Source of the DNA: Paraglaciecola sp. MB-3u-78
GTDB lineage: Bacteria; Pseudomonadota; Gammaproteobacteria; Enterobacterales; Alteromonadaceae
Length of the DNA: 64,000 bases
Assembly (NCBI RefSeq): GCF_002835935.1
Contig: NZ_PJCF01000006.1
Location: 682,001-746,000 of the forward strand
Reading direction: 5' to 3'
Shown here: piece by piece, positions 12,170 through 20,599 of the stretch
How positions within the stretch are numbered: position 1 is the first letter of the stretch
How the letters are laid out: every line of letters begins with the position of its first letter
Translations under genes and position numbers: made by a program
The notes under the pieces: generated by a model
Told to the model about the DNA's origin: nothing
What the model saw: the letters and a program-made list of their open reading frames with translations, nothing else
Databases searched by the model: none

Positions 12170-13318
12170 TTATAATGATTTCTGAACGACTAAGTCTTCT
12201 TTAGGCTCGGCAATTTTAACTTTCATGCCTTTCTGGGGATATTCAGGCAGAGTCGTCACTAATTTATCTTGGTTTTGTAGACCTTCACTTATCAAAAAAT
12301 ATGCACCTTCTTCGCGCAGGATTTCAACCCGTTGCGGCTGCATTTGTTGTTCTTCGTCTAACAGCCAAATAATACGGTTATTGACTAATTCTTGGGGTAA
12401 ACGATATACCTGATTTAGCGTTTTTCCGGCAAAACTCACTTCCACATAATGGCCAAATTTTAATGGTGGAGCAGAAGATTTTAAGCCGTAAGGGTCTTCT
12501 ATTTTCACTACCAACTGACTCATGCGTGTACTTTGGTCAATAATGCCTAAATCTCGGGTAACCATACCCTCGCGAACAATGGCGTTATATCCTTTGGTTC
12601 TGATAGTGGCTATTTGTTGGGTAATGTCGTTGGGTAAAAATTCTCTGTCAAAGCCAGCAATAGGGAAAGTGACTTCTGCAGATTCGATATTGTAAAGTAT
12701 ACCTACTTGAGAACCTTGGTTAACGTATTGTCCAACACCTAAATCACGACTAATTACCAAGGCATCATAGGGTGCTTTAATTGTGCAGTTTTCTAGGTCT
12801 CGTTGGGCGATTTTTAATCTTGCTTGAGCTGATTTGACTGATGCTTGAGCACTTAACATCTGCGGTTTACGCAAATACAAATCAGATACTCTGCTGCCTT
12901 TTGCTTCACGCTCGGCCACCTCTGCTCTAGCTTGTTCTTCAATTAGATTTGCTTGAGCTAAACTCAGGTCAGCTTCTGCTTGTAATAAAGCGGCTTCATA
13001 AGTGTATAGTTCGATGGTAAAAAGAGTATCACCACGCAAAACCAAACCACCGGGTACAAAGTTAGGATGCCAAGTCAGTACTTCTCCGGATACTTGTGCC
13101 GAAACCATAGTACTCTCAAGCGGTTTAACCTCACCGTAGCTAGTAATTCTCACTTGGTAATCTTCGGCAATAGCGGTTTCAATTTTGACCGTAGGGCGTG
13201 TGTCGACTGGTTCTTTATTTTCTTCTTCTTCGCCAGAAGCCTTTATAACAGTCATGCCGCCAAAACCAATTGCCAGTATTACCAGAGGTAATATTCCTTT
13301 AAACCACTTCTTTTTCAT
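12170..13318 (-). CDS. RND efflux periplasmic adaptor (HlyD/AcrA-like membrane fusion protein)
   Basis: A 382-residue adaptor linking the inner-membrane RND pump to an outer-membrane channel. An N-terminal membrane anchor (KGILPLVILAIGFGGMTVI) without a lipobox is followed by the barrel-sandwich hybrid (about 60-100 and 180-215), an alpha-hairpin coiled coil (about 110-175, rich in A/E/Q), a beta-barrel (about 220-300) and a membrane-proximal domain. It is the first gene of a two-gene operon with the pump. A 14-bp perfect palindrome lies in the upstream region shared with the divergent ATP-grasp gene. Confidence 0.92.
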   Translation of the reverse strand: MKKKWFKGILPLVILAIGFGGMTVIKASGEEEENKEPVDTRPTVKIETAIAEDYQVRITSYGEVKPLESTMVSAQVSGEVLTWHPNFVPGGLVLRGDTLFTIELYTYEAALLQAEADLSLAQANLIEEQARAEVAEREAKGSRVSDLYLRKPQMLSAQASVKSAQARLKIAQRDLENCTIKAPYDALVISRDLGVGQYVNQGSQVGILYNIESAEVTFPIAGFDREFLPNDITQQIATIRTKGYNAIVREGMVTRDLGIIDQSTRMSQLVVKIEDPYGLKSSAPPLKFGHYVEVSFAGKTLNQVYRLPQELVNNRIIWLLDEEQQMQPQRVEILREEGAYFLISEGLQNQDKLVTTLPEYPQKGMKVKIAEPKEDLVVQKSL

Positions 13319-13473
13319 TCTGTTTTGCCCTAACTACAACTTCTTATAAATTTATAATAACTTACGAGAACCAAGATATATCAGTTCATTTGTAAAAATG
13401 TGTGATTTATATGCCGATTTTTTATGAAAGTGCCGCATGCTGTGGTGTAAAAACCATGCTGAATTTATTATAG

Positions 13474-13487
13474 TGAATGATCATTCA
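13474..13487. promoter_or_regulatory. Perfect palindrome, candidate operator of the RND operon
   Basis: TGAATGATCATTCA is a perfect 14-bp palindrome between the divergent RND adaptor and ATP-grasp genes. On the minus strand a consensus TATAAT (13472-13467) lies immediately downstream, and a weak -35 (TAAATG, 13495-13490) would overlap its other side, so the palindrome would fall inside a promoter spacer for the efflux operon. TetR-family operators often have this form; no TetR gene is adjacent. Confidence 0.5.
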
Positions 13488-13498
13488 ATCATTTAACA

Positions 13499-14371
13499 AT
13501 GAAGATACCTATGAAACGTTGTGCTTTTTTATCCATGGACAGTCTAGAAGACTTTTTTTCTTACGACCAAATGTTATTTGATCCATTAAAAGCTGCGGGC
13601 TGGTTAGCCGAAGAAGTGTCTTGGCGAAAAACGGATGTTGATTGGAATGACTATGATGTGGTGGTGATCCGCACAACGTGGGATTATCAGGACGATGTCG
13701 AGGGGTTTATGGCATGTTTACAACGTATTGAGGCCTCGTCAGCTCAATTGCAAAATAGCTTGAAAATTGTCGAGTGGAATATCAGTAAAAGCTACTTGAA
13801 TGATTTACAAAACCAAGGTATCAATATTGTGCCCACGCTTTGGTTTAACGCTTTTATATTGACTGAATTGCAGCATGGTTTTAGTCATTTTGATACATCA
13901 GAAATAGTCCTAAAACCTTTGGTGAGTGCTAACGCCGATCATACCTATAGATTGACGCCAGAAAACCTCAAACAGCAAGCTGACCAGCTAAAGGCCGTTT
14001 TTGCTGAGCGTGAATTTATGCTGCAGCCTTTTTTAACTGGCATTGTTGATGAGGGCGAGTATTCACTGTTTTATTTTGCTGGACATTATAGCCACAGTAT
14101 TTTAAAACAGCCCGGAGCTGGTGATTTCAGAGTACAAGAAGAGCATGGTGGTCAGCTCAAATCTATTCAACCATGCGAAGAGATGCTAACCACTGCAAGA
14201 CATTGTTTAGCTGCGTTGCCAGCAGATGTGTTGTATGCGCGGATAGATTTGGTGCGCTATAAAAATGAATTTGCTGTCATAGAAATAGAGTTGATCGAGC
14301 CATCGTTATATTTCAATATGGATGCTGAGTCCCCGCAACGATTTGTCGATGCCTTTATAGAAATGTGTTGA
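13499..14371 (+). CDS. ATP-grasp domain protein of unknown substrate
   Basis: A 290-residue soluble protein resembling the RimK/glutathione-synthase-like ATP-grasp group. An N-terminal domain (DYDVVVIRTTWDYQDD) is followed by an ATP-grasp core with VLKPLVSANADHTYRL as the likely nucleotide-binding strand, FMLQPFLTGIVDEGEYSLFYF, and a C-terminal metal-site region (ARIDLVR...IEIELIEPSLYF) where acidic residues coordinate Mg. Such proteins ligate a carboxylate to an amine or thiol, but the substrates are unknown. Starts at 13499 and 13511 (MKRCAFLSMD) are both possible. It stands 92 bp upstream of the ABC importer operon on the same strand; no functional link is evident. Confidence 0.72.
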   Translation: MKIPMKRCAFLSMDSLEDFFSYDQMLFDPLKAAGWLAEEVSWRKTDVDWNDYDVVVIRTTWDYQDDVEGFMACLQRIEASSAQLQNSLKIVEWNISKSYLNDLQNQGINIVPTLWFNAFILTELQHGFSHFDTSEIVLKPLVSANADHTYRLTPENLKQQADQLKAVFAEREFMLQPFLTGIVDEGEYSLFYFAGHYSHSILKQPGAGDFRVQEEHGGQLKSIQPCEEMLTTARHCLAALPADVLYARIDLVRYKNEFAVIEIELIEPSLYFNMDAESPQRFVDAFIEMC

Positions 14372-14463
14372 TCTGTTATGGATACATATCAATTAACAAC
14401 AACTTGTTATAACGTTGATTGTGTTATTTTTTTGTTAATAAAATTGAAGTGGTGGAATGTCTG

Positions 14464-15576
14464 TTGGCGCTAGAATTAAAAGATGTCAGTTTGCTGGTGG
14501 AAGAGCAGTGTTATCTCCAAGATATTTCACTCAGGTTTGAGGCCGGATCGTTCAACGTGCTGTTAGGCCGAACACTGGCTGGAAAGACATCTCTGCTAAG
14601 AGTGCTTGCCGGTTTAGATAAACCGAGTCGTGGACAGGTGTTTTATAATGAGCAGGATGTAACAGGTGTTGCCGTTCAAAAACGCGGTCTTTCGATGGTC
14701 TATCAGCAGTTTATTAATTACCCTCATTTAACCGTCTGGGAAAATATTGCTTCCCCGTTGCAGCTGGCAAAAGTATCCGCTGGCGAAATAACAAGACGCG
14801 TCAAACACATCGCCGACATGTTGCATATTGGAGAATATCTGCAACGCCTGCCTTTAGAACTTTCAGGTGGACAACAACAACGTTGTGCTATGGCCCGAGC
14901 ACTCGTTAAAGACGCCGGCATCGTATTGTTTGACGAACCCCTAGTGAACTTGGATTACAAACTTAGGGAAGAACTTCGAAGTGAATTAAAAGTCTTGTTT
15001 AAAACCCGAGAAACCATTGCTATATATGCCACCACCGAGGCCCATGAAGCCTTGGCTTTGAGCGGCACTACTACCTTGCTGCATCAAGGGAAAGTATTGC
15101 AGGCAGGTTTAGCGCAAGAACAGTTTGCTAAGCCAGTAAATTTGTATGCTGCTGATTTATATAGTGAGCCTCCTTTGAACGTTTTTTCTGCCAGCGTAGA
15201 CAATGGTGTATTGCAGATTCAAAGCCCTACCAGTCTGGCTGACATCGCTCATTTATGTGATTTGCCAAACGGCCAGTACCAGTTTGCAATAAGACCCAAT
15301 CATATTTATCTTCAGCCAAACAATACTGCGAGCATTGTTTTGAGAGCCAAAGTTGATTTAGCTGAAATCAGTGCCTCAGAAACCTATTTACACGTAGAAG
15401 TCAGTGTAGACTCGGATCAAACAAGCTTGAGCTGGACTTTGCATATACTGTCAATTATGAGTTTTCGGTCGGGCAGTGGCATTGACATTTTTTTACCCTT
15501 GGAGGATCTTTTTGTGTTTGACCTAGCAGGTAAGGCAATTCGCTGGCCAGACACACATTCTTTGGAAGTAAAGTAA
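14464..15576 (+). CDS. glpS: ABC importer ATPase, GlpS-like
   Basis: First of two ATP-binding subunits of a carbohydrate ABC importer. Walker A is the divergent GRTLAGKT (residues 35-42), the Q-loop glutamine is in VYQQF, the signature LSGGQQQR is intact and Walker B is VLFDEPLVNLD. The switch histidine expected in the YVTHDxxEA motif is missing: the sequence reads YATTEAHEA. A C-terminal TOBE-like domain follows (about 230-370). The frame is open from an ATG at 14419, but the TTG at 14464 has a good GGTGG site and matches the family start. The stop codon overlaps the start of the next gene (TAATG). Confidence 0.82.
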   Translation: MALELKDVSLLVEEQCYLQDISLRFEAGSFNVLLGRTLAGKTSLLRVLAGLDKPSRGQVFYNEQDVTGVAVQKRGLSMVYQQFINYPHLTVWENIASPLQLAKVSAGEITRRVKHIADMLHIGEYLQRLPLELSGGQQQRCAMARALVKDAGIVLFDEPLVNLDYKLREELRSELKVLFKTRETIAIYATTEAHEALALSGTTTLLHQGKVLQAGLAQEQFAKPVNLYAADLYSEPPLNVFSASVDNGVLQIQSPTSLADIAHLCDLPNGQYQFAIRPNHIYLQPNNTASIVLRAKVDLAEISASETYLHVEVSVDSDQTSLSWTLHILSIMSFRSGSGIDIFLPLEDLFVFDLAGKAIRWPDTHSLEVK

Positions 15577-16751
15577 TGGCTACCATTACGCTTAAAAGTC
15601 TTGCTCATAGTTATTTAGCACAACCCCGTAATCCCCAAACACATCCTCAAGACTATGCTATTCAAGCCTTAGATCATGTCTGGAAGCAAGGCGGCGCCTA
15701 TGCTTTGTTAGGACCTTCTGGTTGCGGGAAGTCGACGTTACTGAATATTATTTCAGGTTTGCTCAGTCCCTCACAAGGCGAAGTATTATTTGACGACCAA
15801 GTAGTGAACGCCCTAAGCCCTGAGCAACGTAATATCGCTCAGGTGTTTCAATTTCCAGTTGTTTACGATGCCATGACAGTGGCAGAAAACTTGGCTTTCC
15901 CTCTTAAAAATATAAAAATGCCCAAAGCACAAATTAAAATTAAGGTGCGCGAAATTGCTGACTTGTTGGAGCTAACAGACTCTCTTGATAAGAAAGCTAA
16001 AAACTTAAGCGCTGACCAAAAACAAAAGGTATCAATGGCACGGGGTCTGGTTCGTGAAGATGTATCAGCCATTTTGTTTGACGAACCTCTCACTGTGATT
16101 GACCCTAATCTAAAGTGGAAGCTAAGACGCAAACTCAAACAAATTCACGAGCAGTTAAATATTACTATGCTGTATGTGACTCATGACCAGCTAGAAGCCG
16201 CTACCTTTGCGGATGAAATAGCCTTGATGTACCAAGGGAAGATTGTACAGTTTGGTAGCCCTCAAGAATTGTTTGAGCGACCTAATCACAGTTTTGTGGG
16301 GTATTTTATTGGTAGCCCCGGAATGAATTTTATTCCAATTAAAAAAAGTGAAGAAGGCAAAAAAAATGAAAAAGATAAAGGGCGAGTGTTTTACCAGAAC
16401 ATTAGCTTGGCTATCAGCGGGTCACAACAAGCGGCTTTGAAGAGCTGTCACTCTACTAATCTTAAACTAGGCATTCGGCCAGAATTTATTGAGTTGAGTG
16501 AAACGTATGAAGCGAATAGTTTCCCCGCAAGTGTTTTATCCGTGCAGCATTTAGGTAGCTACCAACTGGTGGTGGTGGACTTTGCCGGACTAGAGATGCA
16601 GGTACGTGTAGCCGAAAAAATGCAGTTTAGCGGTGCTGGCGTATATTTGGTTTTCCCTAGCCAATGGTTAAAATTGTATATAGATGAGTATTTGGTGGGT
16701 GAACCTGTTCTCGTGAATAAGGGCGATTACAAGAGCGAAAACCATGAATAA
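15576..16751 (+). CDS. glpT: ABC importer ATPase, GlpT-like
   Basis: Second ATPase subunit, 391 residues. Walker A GPSGCGKST, Q-loop VFQFPV, Walker B ILFDEPLTVID and switch histidine in YVTHDQLEA are all canonical. The ABC signature is degraded to LSADQKQKV instead of LSGGQ. Together with the upstream ATPase, which has the opposite pattern, this predicts one consensus and one degenerate ATP site. A C-terminal TOBE region follows, interrupted by a charged insert (KKSEEGKKNEKDKGR) at about 250-265. It overlaps its neighbours by 1 bp upstream and 8 bp downstream, so the subunits are translationally coupled. This is not the glycerol-3-phosphate antiporter also called GlpT. Confidence 0.85.
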   Translation: MATITLKSLAHSYLAQPRNPQTHPQDYAIQALDHVWKQGGAYALLGPSGCGKSTLLNIISGLLSPSQGEVLFDDQVVNALSPEQRNIAQVFQFPVVYDAMTVAENLAFPLKNIKMPKAQIKIKVREIADLLELTDSLDKKAKNLSADQKQKVSMARGLVREDVSAILFDEPLTVIDPNLKWKLRRKLKQIHEQLNITMLYVTHDQLEAATFADEIALMYQGKIVQFGSPQELFERPNHSFVGYFIGSPGMNFIPIKKSEEGKKNEKDKGRVFYQNISLAISGSQQAALKSCHSTNLKLGIRPEFIELSETYEANSFPASVLSVQHLGSYQLVVVDFAGLEMQVRVAEKMQFSGAGVYLVFPSQWLKLYIDEYLVGEPVLVNKGDYKSENHE

Positions 16752-17631
16752 GGTACCCAATAACAAAGCCTGGTGGTTAGTTTTACCGATGTTTTTGCTG
16801 GTGGCATTTTCGGCTATTATTCCCCTGATGACAGTCGTGAATTATTCACTACAAGATATTTTTGACCAGAATACTGCTTATTTTGTGGGAGTTGAGTGGT
16901 ATCAAGAAACGTTACGCAACACACGTTTACATGATTCTTTATTGCGTCAGTTTGGTTTTTCGTTTTCGGTTCTTTTAATTGAAATTCCCTTAGGTATCGT
17001 TGTGGCATTAATGATGCCCACGCGCGGATGGCAGGCGTCAGCGGTGCTTATTTTATTGGCATTGCCATTGCTTATTCCTTGGAATGTAGTGGGCACCATT
17101 TGGCAAGTCTTCGCTCGGGGAGACATAGGACTTTTTGGCTGGACCTTGAACAATTTAGGCATCGACTATAATTACACCTCTAACCCTTTAGATGCTTGGT
17201 TAACGGTGTTGTTGATGGATGTATGGCATTGGACTTCGCTGGTCGCCTTGTTGTGTTACTCAGGGTTGCGGGCTATCCCCGATGCTTATTACCAAGCGGC
17301 AAAAATAGATCGTGCGTCACCCTGGGCAGTCTTTCGGTATATCCAGTTACCGCGCTTAAGAAATGTGTTGGTGATAGGGGTGCTGCTGCGCTTTATGGAC
17401 AGCTTTATGATTTACACCGAGCCCTTTGTATTGACAGGTGGTGGTCCAGGCACCTCGACCACCTTTTTGAGTCAAACCTTAACCCAAATGGCCATAGGTC
17501 AGTTTGATATTGGCCCAGCCGCGGCATTTTCTCTGGTGTATTTCTTAATTGTGTTGCTGGTGTCTTGGTTGTTTTTTACCACAATTACACATATGGAAAA
17601 GTCTGATAATGGCAACAAACATGATAAGTAA
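16744..17631 (+). CDS. glpP: ABC importer permease, GlpP-like (MalF family)
   Basis: Membrane subunit of the sugar/polyol importer, 295 residues with about six membrane segments and a BPD_transp_1 domain. The coupling-helix EAA-like loop (YYQAAKIDRASPWAVFRYIQLPRL) that contacts the ATPases is clear near residues 180-203. It overlaps the ATPase gene by 8 bp and the next permease by 23 bp. Order and size match the glycerol importer genes described in Rhizobium. Confidence 0.87.
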   Translation: MNKVPNNKAWWLVLPMFLLVAFSAIIPLMTVVNYSLQDIFDQNTAYFVGVEWYQETLRNTRLHDSLLRQFGFSFSVLLIEIPLGIVVALMMPTRGWQASAVLILLALPLLIPWNVVGTIWQVFARGDIGLFGWTLNNLGIDYNYTSNPLDAWLTVLLMDVWHWTSLVALLCYSGLRAIPDAYYQAAKIDRASPWAVFRYIQLPRLRNVLVIGVLLRFMDSFMIYTEPFVLTGGGPGTSTTFLSQTLTQMAIGQFDIGPAAAFSLVYFLIVLLVSWLFFTTITHMEKSDNGNKHDK

Positions 17632-18421
17632 ACGTAACTTAGGCATGTTCATGTATCTCATCTTCGTGTTGTTACCCATTTATTGGTTGCTCAACATGTC
17701 GTTTAAAACCAATGACGAAATCTTGGGGCAGTTAACGTTATGGCCAACAGACTTTACGTTTGATAACTACATTACCATTTTTACTGATGCAAGCTGGTAT
17801 ATGGGATATGTGAACTCTATGACCTACGTGGCAATGAATTTGGTGATCACCTTGCTGGTTTCGCTACCCGCAGCGTATGCATTTAGCCGTTATAAATTTG
17901 TGGGTGATAAACATTTGTTTTTTTGGTTGTTGAGTAACCGTATGGCGCCGCCAGCCGTGTTTCTATTACCGTTTTTTCAATTGTATTCCTCGGTAGGATT
18001 ATTCGATACACACCTAGCGGTAGCACTCGCTCACTGTTTGTTTACTATCCCCTTAGCGGTATGGATTTTGGAAGGTTTTATGTCTGGTGTGCCTCGGGAA
18101 ATCGACGAGACGGCGTATATTGACGGTTATAGTTTTGGGCACTTCTTCATCAAAATATTTATCCCGATGATCCGCTCGGGTATAGGTGTTACAGCCTTTT
18201 TTACATTCATGTTTTCTTGGGTTGAATTACTCTTGGCACGAACGTTAACATCGGTCGATGCAAAGCCTATTTCGGCCATTATGACCCGCACTGTTGGCGC
18301 TGCAGGAATCGACTGGGGGGTGTTAGCTGCTGCCGGAGTGCTGACTATTTTACCGGGCATATTGGTTATTTGGTTTGTGCGTAACCATGTTGCCAAAGGT
18401 TTTGCTTTGGGGAGGGTATAA
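17609..18421 (+). CDS. glpQ: ABC importer permease, GlpQ-like (MalG family)
   Basis: Second membrane subunit, 270 residues from the preferred ATG at 17609 (MATNMISKRNLG), which has a GGAAAAG site; the longer frame from 17549 would overlap the upstream gene implausibly far. Six membrane segments are visible, and the EAA coupling loop reads ETAYIDGYSFGHFFIKIFIPMIR. It forms the permease heterodimer with the preceding product. The name is that of the importer subunit, not of the glycerophosphodiesterase. Confidence 0.87.
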   Translation: MATNMISKRNLGMFMYLIFVLLPIYWLLNMSFKTNDEILGQLTLWPTDFTFDNYITIFTDASWYMGYVNSMTYVAMNLVITLLVSLPAAYAFSRYKFVGDKHLFFWLLSNRMAPPAVFLLPFFQLYSSVGLFDTHLAVALAHCLFTIPLAVWILEGFMSGVPREIDETAYIDGYSFGHFFIKIFIPMIRSGIGVTAFFTFMFSWVELLLARTLTSVDAKPISAIMTRTVGAAGIDWGVLAAAGVLTILPGILVIWFVRNHVAKGFALGRV

Positions 18422-18453
18422 ATGAACGTTCATCTAAAATGCAGTGAAAAAAC

Positions 18454-18729
18454 ATGTTGAGCTGGATGGCATGGACTATGCCCAGTGCCTTGTTTTTTAT
18501 AGGGATTGCCAGCCTGTTGTTGGTCATGACTATTTTGGAAATTCGTAAGCCATGTGTTGAACGTAAAGGTTGGCTGCCTATATCCACAACGCGTGGTGAC
18601 AGGTTATTTATCGGGTTATTAAGCAGTGCATTTTTGCACTTACTTTTTCTGGGCTTAACCGATGTAACTTTATGGGTAGCCTTTGGTATTTCGGTCGTAA
18701 TTATGGCGGCGCTACTTCGTTGGGGTTGA
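18454..18729 (+). CDS. glpU: Small membrane protein of the importer, DUF2160/GlpU-like
   Basis: A 91-residue protein with three hydrophobic segments and the conserved cytoplasmic RKPCVERKGWLPISTTRGDRLFIGLL stretch split here as RKP...RKGWLP and TTRGDRLF. This family (DUF2160) is found almost only between the permease and binding-protein genes of GlpSTPQUV-type importers. It is thought to be an accessory subunit; its role is not known. It lies 32 bp after the permease gene and 76 bp before the binding-protein start. Confidence 0.82.
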   Translation: MLSWMAWTMPSALFFIGIASLLLVMTILEIRKPCVERKGWLPISTTRGDRLFIGLLSSAFLHLLFLGLTDVTLWVAFGISVVIMAALLRWG

Positions 18730-18805
18730 CCTCAACGTTAATGTTTATTCAATCTATTTATTGCCAGTAAACTGGTCAATCGTAAAAGAAAATTTAGGGG
18801 GTAGT

Positions 18806-20518
18806 ATGCAAAAAAAAATACAATTAGCCAGTTTGATGTTGACCCTTGGCTTATCGGTTCAAGCCGTTAAAGCAGATGAAGATGCGGCGAAACGGTGGCT
18901 AAAAAGTGAGTTTACTGATTCCACCTTGACGCAAGAGCAACAGTTACAGGAAATGCGTTGGTTTATCGAGGCGTCTAAACCTTTCGCCGGTATGAGCATT
19001 AATGTTGCCTCAGAAACCATTGCGACACATGAATACGAGTCTAAGGTATTAGCGAAAGCGTTCAGTGAAATTACCGGTATCAATATTACTCATGACTTGA
19101 TCCAAGAGGGTGACGTAGTCGAAAAACTACAGACCCAAATGCAATCGGGTCGAAATATTTATGATGCTTACGTAAATGATTCTGACTTAATTGGTACTCA
19201 TTTTCGCTACGGTAAAGTTGTGCCTATTTCAGATATGATAGCCGGTGATGGCAAAGACTTAACGTTACCCACGTTAGATTTAGAAGACTTTATCGGTTTA
19301 AGTTTTACTACTGGTCCAGATGGAAAAATCTATCAGCTACCCAGCCAACAATTTGCCAATCTGTATTGGTTTAGAGCCGATTGGTTTGAACGAGCGGACC
19401 TAAAAAGTAAATTCAAAGAACTATATGGCTACGAATTAGGGGTACCAGTTAATTGGTCTGCCTATGAGGATATTGCCGAGTTTTTCAGTGACAAAGTCAA
19501 AGTGCTTGATGGTCAGCCAGTTTATGGTCACATGGATTATGGAAAGAAAGACCCGTCTCTTGGATGGCGATTCACCGACGCATGGTTTTCAATGGCAGGT
19601 GCTGGCGATGTAGGCATACCTAACGGATTACCAGTAGATGAATGGGGCATTCGCGTAGAGGGCTGCCAACCAGTGGGCTCTAGTGTTTCCAGAGGGGGAG
19701 CAACCAACGGCCCTGCAGCTGTTTACGCCACCCAAAAATATGTGGATTGGTTACGTCAATATGCGCCACCAGAAGCACAGGGTATGACTTTTTCTGAATC
19801 AGGCCCAGTGCCGGCACAAGGCGCTATTGCGCAACAAATATTTTGGTACACGGCGTTTACGGCCAGTATGAATGTGCCAGGACTACCGGTAGTGAATGCC
19901 GACGGCACACCTAAGTGGCGTATGGCTCCCTCTCCAAAAGGTCCATACTGGGAAGAAGGCATGAAGCTGGGTTATCAAGATACAGGTGCTTGGACATTCT
20001 TAAATTCAACACCAGAAAAACGTCGTTTAGCCGCTTGGCTGTATGCACAGTTTACTGTTTCTAAAACGGTATCTTTGAAAAAGACCTTAGTGGGTTTAAC
20101 ACCTTTCCGTGAATCTGATATTAACTCACAACAAATGACTGACGTGGCGCCAATGCTGGGTGGCTTGGTTGAGTTTTATCGAAGCCCAGCCCGTAAACAA
20201 TGGACTCCCACAGGAACCAACGTGCCAGATTATCCCAAACTTGCACAACTATGGTGGAAGTATATTTCTGACGTTGCCAGTGGCGAGAGCTCAGCCCAAA
20301 AAGCGTTAGACGGACTAGCCGCTGCACAAGATAAGGTGATGCAACGATTGGAACGGGCCAATGTGCAAGGAGAGTGTGGACCTAAACTAAATAAACCAAG
20401 AGATCCCGAATATTGGTTAGCGCAACCTGGTTCGCCAAAAGCTAAATTAGCCAATGAAAAACCTCAAGGCCAGACGGTTGCCTACGAGCAACTTCTAAAA
20501 AGTTGGCAGGGCGAGTAA
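18806..20518 (+). CDS. glpV: ABC importer periplasmic substrate-binding protein, GlpV-like
   Basis: An exported 570-residue solute-binding protein of the extracellular family 1 type, much longer than the 400-440 residues usual for sugar binders, which fits the glycerol-binding branch. The start is the ATG at 18806, preceded by AGGGGG; a signal peptide (MQKKIQLASLMLTLGLSVQA) ends near VKADEDA. The frame is open from 18761 but without a ribosome site. Last gene of the operon. Glycerol is the best guess for the ligand by family; a related polyol remains possible since no glycerol kinase or dehydrogenase is in the window. Confidence 0.83.
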   Translation: MQKKIQLASLMLTLGLSVQAVKADEDAAKRWLKSEFTDSTLTQEQQLQEMRWFIEASKPFAGMSINVASETIATHEYESKVLAKAFSEITGINITHDLIQEGDVVEKLQTQMQSGRNIYDAYVNDSDLIGTHFRYGKVVPISDMIAGDGKDLTLPTLDLEDFIGLSFTTGPDGKIYQLPSQQFANLYWFRADWFERADLKSKFKELYGYELGVPVNWSAYEDIAEFFSDKVKVLDGQPVYGHMDYGKKDPSLGWRFTDAWFSMAGAGDVGIPNGLPVDEWGIRVEGCQPVGSSVSRGGATNGPAAVYATQKYVDWLRQYAPPEAQGMTFSESGPVPAQGAIAQQIFWYTAFTASMNVPGLPVVNADGTPKWRMAPSPKGPYWEEGMKLGYQDTGAWTFLNSTPEKRRLAAWLYAQFTVSKTVSLKKTLVGLTPFRESDINSQQMTDVAPMLGGLVEFYRSPARKQWTPTGTNVPDYPKLAQLWWKYISDVASGESSAQKALDGLAAAQDKVMQRLERANVQGECGPKLNKPRDPEYWLAQPGSPKAKLANEKPQGQTVAYEQLLKSWQGE

Positions 20519-20599
20519 CTGTTGTATTTACCTGACTCTAAGGAAAGAGCATCTTGATGTGCTTATAGCAATTAAATAGATCAGGTAAGCCAATTATTA

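Noticed and set aside
14398-14408. AACAACTTGTT palindrome upstream of the ABC importer operon
   Set aside because: Too short and AT-rich to call an operator; it is expected by chance in this base composition.
20528-20588. TTACCTGA/TCAGGTAA inverted repeat between glpV and msrB considered as a bidirectional terminator
   Set aside because: The 45-nt loop and lack of a T-run do not fit a rho-independent terminator.
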